From an uncultured Bacteroidales bacterium (GTDB lineage Bacteria > Bacteroidota > Bacteroidia > Bacteroidales > F082): DNA of 10,698 nucleotides. The stretch covers positions 1 through 10,698 of the forward strand of contig CALFIT010000069.1 of assembly GCA_937877465.1 (NCBI GenBank), written 5' to 3'. Shown piece after piece: positions 6,039-10,698 of this stretch (position 1 is its first letter; each line of letters opens with the position of its first letter). The position numbers and the translations under genes were made by a program. The notes below the pieces were generated by a model, which was not told the DNA's origin, did no database searches, and saw nothing but the letters and a program-made list of their open reading frames with translations.

Positions 6039-7472
6039 ATGAAGAAACTCCGCCAACTCATGATGACGGCCTTCGTCGCCGCCTTGCTGCTCACGGCCTG
6101 CCAGCCCAAGGAGCAGAAAGTCTACGTCGTTTCGACCAACGACATGCACGCCAACATCGACAACTTCCCGCAGCTGGCCGCCTTGGTCGACAGCCTGCGC
6201 TCGGTGCATCCCGACCTGCTGCTTTTCGGCGCGGGCGACAACCGCTCGGGCAACCCCATCAACGACCGCTACGCGCAGACCACCAAGCCCATGTATGAGC
6301 TGATGAACGCCGTCGGCTTCAACCTTTCGACCTTCGGCAACCACGAGTGGGACCGCGGCCCCTTGGCCTTGCGCGACGTGCTCACATGGGCCGACTTCCC
6401 CTTCGTGTGCGCCAACGTCACCTTCGACGACACCCTTGAGATGTCCAATGTGTATCCCTACACCATCTTCGAGCGTGACGGCCTGAAGATCGGCGTCATC
6501 GGTGCCATCCAGTTGGGCGAGAACGGCTTGCCCGACTTCCATCCGAAACACGCCGGCGGCTCGCACTTCGTCCCCATCGAGGAGGTGCTGCCCGAATACA
6601 TCGAGGAGTTGCATGACTGCAATGCCATCTTCCTGCTCTCCCACTGCGGCTACGAGGCCGACCGCGAAACAGCGGCCCGGTTTCCGCAGCTCGACGCCAT
6701 CTTTGGCGGCCATTCGCACACCCGCGTGGGCGAAGACGGCAAGCAGATGGTGAACGGCGTGTTGGTGACCCAAGCCGAGGCTAAGGTCAAGTTTGTGACG
6801 CTCAGCACCTTCACCTTCCGCGAAGGCAAGGTAGTCGACGTTGAGTCGGAACTGCTCTCCATCACCAACTTCCCGAAACGCAACGAGAAGGTACAGGCCA
6901 TGGTCGACGACTACAACAGCAACGAATACTTCCGCACCGTGCTCACCCAGAACCTTGCGGCCGTCGACAACAAAGAGTCGCTGGGTTGCCTGATGACCGA
7001 CGCCATCCGCTATACCACGGGCAGCGACATGGGATTCCAGAACCCTGGCGGCGTGCGCTTCGACACGCTCTCGGTCCGCCCCGTCACGCTGAAGGACATC
7101 TTCGCCCTCGACCCCTTCGACAACGAAATCATCACCTACACCCTCAGCGGACAGGAAATCATCAACCTGATGAAGTCGTGCTTCGTCACTGACCGCGGGC
7201 CCATCTTCTGCTCAGGCTGCTCCTATCAATATAAGGTGGACGACAACGGCGAGATGACCGACATCGTGGTGACCTTGGAGAACGGCAAACCCTTGGACAT
7301 GAAGGCCAAATACAACATCGTGATGAACAGCTACATGGCCGCCGTGTTCGACTACGAGCACGAGGACGAAGGCCATTCCACCTTCCGCAGCTCCAACGAC
7401 CTGATGCTTGAATATCTGTCGCAACATCCTGAAATTGACTACAGTACGGTGACGAGGGTGACAGAGGAATGA
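6039..7472 (+). CDS. Lipoprotein 5'-nucleotidase / metallophosphatase (UshA family)
   Basis: 477 residues from the ATG at 6039; an in-frame TTG at 6030 is a less likely start because it overlaps the previous stop. Signal-II peptide with lipobox LTAC (Cys21), so it is lipid anchored and acts outside the cytoplasm. The N-terminal calcineurin-like metallophosphatase domain (about 27-270) has the expected metal and catalytic motifs: Asp35 and His37 in STNDMHAN, Asp67 in GAGDN, GNHEWD (100-105), His202 in LLSHCG, and GGHSHT (223-228). The C-terminal 5'-nucleotidase domain (about 295-470) shows GCLMTDAIR, QNPGGVR (334-340) and DPFDNEIITYTLSGQE. Family members hydrolyse nucleoside monophosphates or related phosphate esters, releasing nucleoside and phosphate. 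All key residues are intact. The exact substrate cannot be read from sequence. Second gene of a two-gene operon with the 64-residue protein. Confidence 0.92.
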   Translation: MKKLRQLMMTAFVAALLLTACQPKEQKVYVVSTNDMHANIDNFPQLAALVDSLRSVHPDLLLFGAGDNRSGNPINDRYAQTTKPMYELMNAVGFNLSTFGNHEWDRGPLALRDVLTWADFPFVCANVTFDDTLEMSNVYPYTIFERDGLKIGVIGAIQLGENGLPDFHPKHAGGSHFVPIEEVLPEYIEELHDCNAIFLLSHCGYEADRETAARFPQLDAIFGGHSHTRVGEDGKQMVNGVLVTQAEAKVKFVTLSTFTFREGKVVDVESELLSITNFPKRNEKVQAMVDDYNSNEYFRTVLTQNLAAVDNKESLGCLMTDAIRYTTGSDMGFQNPGGVRFDTLSVRPVTLKDIFALDPFDNEIITYTLSGQEIINLMKSCFVTDRGPIFCSGCSYQYKVDDNGEMTDIVVTLENGKPLDMKAKYNIVMNSYMAAVFDYEHEDEGHSTFRSSNDLMLEYLSQHPEIDYSTVTRVTEE

Positions 7473-7541
7473 TTTTGGCACGATTTTGGCAAGAGAAATT
7501 GTAAACTAACAGAAGTTAAACCCTTAAAAACAATCGCAACT

Positions 7542-8690
7542 ATGAAAGCCAAGAACATCATGATGAGCATCCTGTTGGTAATGGGGTCCATCGCAGCAAA
7601 AGCAGTCACCGGCTATCCGCCAGAACTCGCCTTGGTCTCACAGCCGGTGATGGTGTACAACTACAACTCAATCACGCTCTACTACGACGTGGAGAACATC
7701 GGAGACTACACCTATAGGGGAAACGTCTACATCTACCTCGACCCTGACAACGGCTACCCATACGCCGAGAAATATGTCAAGGTGTATCCTGGCAGGATCA
7801 AGAGAATCGCCATCGAGATTCCGGCCTACCGTCCGAACCCCAGCTGGGTCTACACGGTGATGCCTTACTACGAGTTGGGCAACGAACTGTACAGCTTCAC
7901 CACCTTCGAATACTTCGAGCCCTTGAGCATCCACTGGGAAGGGCCGCACACGGGCACCTGGGTGGTCATCAGCGTCCCGCCCCGTCCGCGCCACTACACG
8001 CGCCCCGGCAGCTACCGCTTCTACTACGACGGTTTCCGTCCGCCAATGCCGCCTCCAACAGCCCACGGCCACAACACCCCGCCCCCGATGAATCCGATGC
8101 ACCACACCTACGGCTACCATCACAGCAACGGCGGCTATCCGGCCACGCACAACGAGTGGAACAACAACGCCCCCGATGCCCCTGGCACGCCCAACAACAG
8201 CGGCACCACGCCCAACGCCACGGTCAGACCCAAGGACAACGGAGGCAACTCTGGCTCGGGCAGCATGAGTTCGGGCAGCAACAGCGGCAACAACACGGGC
8301 ACCACCCCGCCTCCAGCCAACGGCGCAAACGACAACCGCCGCCCGAAAAACAACAGCGGCAGTGCCAGCGGACGCACGGGTAGCAACAGCAACGGCAACG
8401 CAAGCGGCAACGTCAGTCGCCCCAGCAGCGGCACCAACAGCAGCGGTACCAACAACAACTCGAGTGGACGCACAGGCAACGGCAACGTCAACCGTCCGAG
8501 CAGCGGCAACAGCAACAGCTCAACTGGACGCACGGGCAACAGCAACGTAGGCAACTCAAGCAACAGCCGCAGCAGCGGAACCTCAAACTCCACTTCGGGC
8601 AGAAGCGGAAGCAGCTCCACACGCAGCTCAAGCTCAAGTTCAAGCTCAAGTTCAAGCAACAGCCGCAGCTCAGGCTCGGGCCGCAGATAA
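7542..8690 (+). CDS. Secreted protein with Asn/Ser/Gly-rich repeat tail
   Basis: 382 residues. A signal peptide ends near AKA-V (after Ala21). The segment from about 28 to 140 is beta-rich and looks like an Ig/CARDB-type sandwich (SITLYYDVENIGDYTYRGNV, YIYLDPDNGYP, RIAIEIPAY, WVYTVMPYYELGNELY). A His/Pro/Tyr-rich part (about 145-210) follows, then a low-complexity tail to the C-terminus dominated by Asn, Ser, Gly and Thr. The tail has a repeated unit, SGRTGN.NV.RPSSG and variants, and ends in an almost pure Ser run and SGSGRR. There is no lipobox, and no type IX sorting domain was recognised. The tail looks like a flexible surface or matrix segment, but the function is unknown. No consensus promoter was found in the 69 bp before it, so it may be partly read through from the nucleotidase gene. 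Confidence 0.75.
   Translation: MKAKNIMMSILLVMGSIAAKAVTGYPPELALVSQPVMVYNYNSITLYYDVENIGDYTYRGNVYIYLDPDNGYPYAEKYVKVYPGRIKRIAIEIPAYRPNPSWVYTVMPYYELGNELYSFTTFEYFEPLSIHWEGPHTGTWVVISVPPRPRHYTRPGSYRFYYDGFRPPMPPPTAHGHNTPPPMNPMHHTYGYHHSNGGYPATHNEWNNNAPDAPGTPNNSGTTPNATVRPKDNGGNSGSGSMSSGSNSGNNTGTTPPPANGANDNRRPKNNSGSASGRTGSNSNGNASGNVSRPSSGTNSSGTNNNSSGRTGNGNVNRPSSGNSNSSTGRTGNSNVGNSSNSRSSGTSNSTSGRSGSSSTRSSSSSSSSSSSNSRSSGSGRR
8337..8580 (+). repeat. Degenerate in-gene repeats coding SGRTG..NV.RPSSG units
   Basis: At least three imperfect copies of a roughly 16-30-codon unit built on (AGC/ACT)GGACGCAC(G/A)GG...AACGTC...CG(C/T)CC. Unit starts fall near 8368, 8464 and 8524. All spacing keeps the reading frame, so copy-number changes would lengthen or shorten the tail without breaking the gene. 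Confidence 0.6.
8625..8654 (+). repeat. Hexanucleotide tandem repeat AGYTCA x5
   Basis: Five head-to-tail copies: AGCTCA, AGCTCA, AGTTCA, AGCTCA, AGTTCA. Each adds Ser-Ser, producing the Ser run near the C-terminus. A hexamer can expand or contract without a frameshift. Confidence 0.85.
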
Positions 8691-8708
8691 GACAAGTCGA
8701 ATGGAAAC

Positions 8709-8743
8709 GAAAGGGGGCACTGCCACGGGTAGTGCCTCCTTTC
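8709..8743. terminator. Hairpin terminator between convergent genes
   Basis: Arms GAAAGGGGGCACT (8709-8721) and AGTGCCTCCTTTC (8731-8743) pair over 13 bp with one G-T pair and a 9-base loop. It lies 18 bp after the repeat-tail gene and 3 bp from the stop of the ElbB-like gene, so it may serve both. There is no strong T run on the plus side, which lowers confidence in a purely intrinsic mechanism. Confidence 0.65.
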
Positions 8744-8746
8744 ATA

Positions 8747-9415
8747 TTATCTGTGTGTCGTGTCGTCCAAGGTCTCGACGATGGCGTCCACAAGGTTGTA
8801 GGCACCGTCGTAAACGTCCTTCAGCGTCGCGTCAAGCATGTAGGCCGGCGTGGTGAAGACCAACAGCTCATTGTCGGCGCACACGTCGCCGTGTTCGGTC
8901 TGCACATGGTAGGCACCCATGGCGCGAATGTTGTCGGCATCGGGCGTGCCTTCGCTTCCCAAGGTGACGCACACGCCAGGCAGCAGCTTGGCGAACAACA
9001 CCGGCGCGATGCACATCCCGCCGATGGGCTTGCCCGCCTCGCGCGTCTCGACGATGGCGCGGGCCACGTCGGGCTGCACCTCCATGTCGGCACCTTTGTA
9101 AGCATAGTCGCACAAGTTCTTGGCCACGCCGTAGCCGCCGCTGAAGAGCAGGCCGTCGAAGTCGGCGGCACGGTATTCTTCCACGGGCTTCACGTTGCTG
9201 CGGGCCAAACGCGCCGCCTCGGTGAGGATGTTGCGTTCCTCTTTCACCTTCTTGTCGGTCAGGTGGTCGACCACCTCGGTTTGCGGGCGGTTGGGCGCAA
9301 AACACTGGTATTCACAATGATGTTGCTCGATGGAGAGCAAAAGCGTGATGGCTTCGTTGATTTCGCTGCCGTCCTTGCGACCGCAGCCGGCTAAGATTAC
9401 TGCAAATTTTCTCAT
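8747..9415 (-). CDS. elbB: ElbB-like isoprenoid biosynthesis / glyoxalase protein (DJ-1/PfpI family)
   Basis: 222 residues, the usual length. The sequence follows Escherichia coli ElbB: a start like [KR]..VIL.GCG..DGSEI.EA, CFAP, V.[DN]HLT, ERNIL.EAAR, the nucleophile-elbow region GGYGVAKNL, GKPIGGMCIAP with the conserved Cys at residue 135, and the C-terminal TTPAYM. The family belongs to the DJ-1/PfpI (class I glutamine amidotransferase-like) fold. ElbB was linked genetically to isoprenoid synthesis, and glyoxalase-type activity on methylglyoxal has been reported for related proteins; the physiological role here is not shown by the sequence. There is no signal peptide, so it is cytoplasmic. 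It stands alone between a shared hairpin at its 3' end and its own promoter. Confidence 0.9.
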   Translation of the reverse strand: MRKFAVILAGCGRKDGSEINEAITLLLSIEQHHCEYQCFAPNRPQTEVVDHLTDKKVKEERNILTEAARLARSNVKPVEEYRAADFDGLLFSGGYGVAKNLCDYAYKGADMEVQPDVARAIVETREAGKPIGGMCIAPVLFAKLLPGVCVTLGSEGTPDADNIRAMGAYHVQTEHGDVCADNELLVFTTPAYMLDATLKDVYDGAYNLVDAIVETLDDTTHR

Positions 9416-9440
9416 GATGTCGTTGTTTTAGGATTTTGGA

Positions 9441-9449
9441 GCAAAGGTA
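9441..9449 (-). promoter_or_regulatory. Promoter -7 box of elbB
   Basis: On the minus strand TACCTTTGC (9449-9441) is a full match to the Bacteroidota -7 consensus. It lies about 25 bases before the ATG at 9415. No good TTTG -33 element is present at the usual distance, so strength is uncertain. Confidence 0.5.
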
Positions 9450-9562
9450 AGAATAATTTGTCAAACAGCCGTTTTTTGCTTTAAAGCTGCTAAACTCACC
9501 GAAATTTTGCCAGTTTAGCAGGTTTGGAGCGGATTTTTAAGCCTAAATCTCCAAAAAACACC

Positions 9563-9615
9563 CCTTCAACGCTGCGGAAAGTGCTTTTTTTTGATAGATT
9601 CCGCTGAGTTGAAGG
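9563..9615 (-). terminator. Imperfect long hairpin after the crotonase gene
   Basis: Arms CCTTCAACGCTGCGGAA (9563-9579) and TTCCGCTGAGTTGAAGG (9599-9615) pair at 15 of 17 positions around a 19-base loop. On the minus strand the structure begins 8 bases after the crotonase stop and is followed by GGGGTGTTTTTTGG, giving a T run. It separates that gene from elbB. Confidence 0.65.
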
Positions 9616-9623
9616 CACTTTTT

Positions 9624-10409
9624 TTAGGCCCAATCGGGCTTCCGTTTCTCGAAAAACGCCGCCATGCCTTCTTGTCCGGCCTTGGAGATGCGTTGGTTGG
9701 CGATGGCCACGGAGGTTTGCATGAAGATGGGACTGAAGCGGTCGTCGGTGCCGCTCACCATGCGGAGCAGGTTCTTGCACTCGGCAATGGCATCGGGCGA
9801 GGCTTGCAGGAAGTGGTCGACGTATTGCCGCTCGGTGGCAATCATCTCCGCCTCGTCGACAACCACGTTCACCAATCCATATGCCTTGGCTTCGGTGGCC
9901 GTGAACCGTCGCCCCGTCAGCATCAGTTCCTTGGCGGCGGTGAGGCCTATCTTGCCGACCACAAACGGCGAGATGGTGGCCGGCGTAATGCCCAAGCGCA
10001 CCTCCGAGAAGGCGAACTTCGTCTCCTTTTCGGCAATCACGACGTCGGCGGCGGCAATGATGCCGTTGGCCCCGCCGATGCAAGCCCCATGCACATCGAC
10101 GATGACGGCTTTGTTGCAGAAATGGATGGTCTGGAACAGCTTGGAAAGGTTTTGGGCGTCGGCGATGTTCTGGTTGTAGCCGAAGCCCGCCATGTCCTTC
10201 ATGTAGGCCAAGTCGGCACCGGCGCAGAAGGCCTTACCGTTGCCTTTGAGGATAATGACGCGGATGTCGTCGCGACTGTTGAGCCAGTCGAAGGCCTCGG
10301 TCAGCTCGCGTATCAGTTCGGCGTTCAAAGCGTTGCGCACCTCGGGGCGGTCGAGGTTGACCCATGCCATGCTTTCGCCTAATTGCACTTTTATTGTCTG
10401 GAAATCCAT
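9624..10409 (-). CDS. Enoyl-CoA hydratase/isomerase family protein, methylglutaconyl-CoA hydratase-like
   Basis: 261 residues, the normal crotonase length. The N-terminal part has LDRPEVRNALN; the CoA/oxyanion-hole motif is FCAGADLAYM (61-70) with the partner Gly-Gly at 112-113 in GACIGGANG. SEVRLGITPATISPFV (135-150) contains the conserved acid Glu136 (equivalent to Glu164 of rat enoyl-CoA hydratase), while the second acid (Glu144 there) is not present, as in methylglutaconyl-CoA hydratases. LTGRRF, A.AYGLVN and the ending AFFEKRKPDW also fit that subgroup, which hydrates 3-methylglutaconyl-CoA in leucine breakdown. No other leucine-catabolic gene is in the window, so the substrate is inferred only from similarity. 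Cytoplasmic; monocistronic as seen, with a terminator hairpin after it. Confidence 0.87.
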   Translation of the reverse strand: MDFQTIKVQLGESMAWVNLDRPEVRNALNAELIRELTEAFDWLNSRDDIRVIILKGNGKAFCAGADLAYMKDMAGFGYNQNIADAQNLSKLFQTIHFCNKAVIVDVHGACIGGANGIIAAADVVIAEKETKFAFSEVRLGITPATISPFVVGKIGLTAAKELMLTGRRFTATEAKAYGLVNVVVDEAEMIATERQYVDHFLQASPDAIAECKNLLRMVSGTDDRFSPIFMQTSVAIANQRISKAGQEGMAAFFEKRKPDWA

Positions 10410-10414
10410 TTTTC

Positions 10415-10440
10415 AGTTGAGAGTTTAGAGTTGAGAGTTT
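10415..10440. repeat. Repeat of the AGTTGAGAGTTT type upstream of the crotonase gene
   Basis: Two direct copies of AGTTGAGAGTTT separated by AG. Sequences of this kind recur between genes in many Bacteroidales genomes. It sits 6 bases before the crotonase start codon, in what would be its mRNA leader. Confidence 0.55.
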
Positions 10441-10551
10441 TGGGTTGGGACTGCAATATTCGGGAAAAATTGCCATATTGTCACAATCATTTCGCAAAAA
10501 TTTCGTTTCTTTGCAAGCGGAACGGAATTTGATGCGTTCTGCCGTCCCCAC

Positions 10552-10579
10552 AGATTGCCACGCTTCGCTCGCAATGACA
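10552..10579. repeat. REP-like dispersed repeat with GCGAGCGAAGCG core
   Basis: On the minus strand this reads TGTCATTGCGAGCGAAGCG followed by TGGCAATCT, a sequence type widely scattered through bacterial intergenic regions and often mistaken for protein-coding (phantom peptides such as IASEAWQS). The ends TTGC and GCAA are complementary, so it can form a small hairpin. It lies just ahead of the last gene in the window. Confidence 0.6.
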
Positions 10580-10599
10580 TGGGGGATGGACAAAAACAA

Positions 10600-10698
10600 A
10601 TGAAAATGGACGACAACAACTTCAATAACGGACTCGACGACCTCTTGAACATGTTCAAGAAGATGATGGAAGGTCAAGACCTCGATGCCATTCCGGGC
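10600..10698 (+). CDS. Start of an unidentified gene (partial)
   Basis: Only the first 33 codons are in the window; the frame is open to the edge. The visible N-terminus is polar and acidic (MKMDDNNFNNGLDDLL) and then helical (NMFKKMMEGQDLDAIPG), without a signal peptide, which suggests a cytoplasmic protein. Three in-frame ATGs are possible (10579, 10600, 10606). I chose 10600 because 10579 falls inside the REP-like repeat and 10600 follows an A-rich stretch. A near-consensus -7 box TTTCTTTGC at 10506-10514 could belong to it, but no matching -33 element was found. Function not recognisable. Confidence 0.5.
   Translation, partial: MKMDDNNFNNGLDDLLNMFKKMMEGQDLDAIPG

Noticed and set aside
6018..6773. 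251-residue minus-strand open frame, His/Val/Gly-rich
   Set aside because: Mirror of the G/C-rich codons of the 5'-nucleotidase, whose motifs are intact.
8337..8660. Possible CRISPR array
   Set aside because: Repeats are imperfect, of unequal spacing, fully in frame and code for a low-complexity tail; no cas genes are nearby.
8135..8695. 186-residue Leu/Pro/Glu-rich minus-strand open frame
   Set aside because: Direct complement of AGC/GGC/AAC repeat codons; the plus-strand protein has the signal peptide and folded domain.
8732..9394. 220-residue plus-strand open frame
   Set aside because: Antisense of the conserved ElbB-like gene.
9591..10382. 263-residue plus-strand open frame
   Set aside because: Antisense of the conserved crotonase gene; composition (Gly/Val/His/Asp) typical of a shadow.
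10234..10677. 147-residue minus-strand open frame at the right edge
   Set aside because: It translates the dispersed repeats (IASEAWQS, STLNSQL) and then runs out of frame across the crotonase start; a repeat-derived phantom.

Overview
The window reads as a chromosomal segment of a Bacteroidales bacterium (phylum Bacteroidota), with no rRNA, tRNA, phage or transposase genes. The evidence is the many short signal-II lipoproteins with a [ILVMA]-[AGTS]-S-C or TAC lipobox, DUF3244-type envelope proteins, a membrane-tethered regulator of a type common in this phylum, and promoters of the Bacteroidota form TTG / TAnnTTTG. Placement below the order level is not possible from the sequence alone.

Region 1 (2-4601, plus strand): the 3' part of a membrane-anchored regulator (transmembrane helix, coiled coil, LuxR-like HTH) is followed at 11 bp by seven closely spaced genes for secreted or lipid-anchored proteins. 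These consist of two copies of a three-gene cassette: a DUF3244-like lipoprotein, a ~200-residue outer-membrane beta-barrel-like protein, and a lipoprotein of an unrecognised family. An unrelated, more A/T-rich lipoprotein gene lies between the copies. A 15-bp terminator hairpin closes the run. This is the best candidate for an undescribed system: a regulator-linked, tandemly duplicated envelope complex of unknown function.

Region 2 (4657-5682, minus strand): a GreA/GreB-like transcription factor is fused through a Pro/Glu-rich linker to a Nudix-like domain whose catalytic box is broken. It converges on the region 1 operon, and a consensus promoter between them points antisense into it.

Region 3 (5778-8743, plus strand): a clear promoter drives a 64-residue protein and, 5 bp later, a lipoprotein 5'-nucleotidase of the UshA type. 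After these comes a secreted protein with an Ig-like N-terminal half and a long Asn/Ser/Gly repeat tail. A hairpin closes this unit.

Region 4 (8747-10409, minus strand): an ElbB-like DJ-1/PfpI protein and a crotonase-family enzyme resembling methylglutaconyl-CoA hydratase are separate units, divided by an imperfect terminator hairpin. The right edge (10410-10698) holds two repeat-like intergenic sequences and the first codons of an unidentified plus-strand gene.
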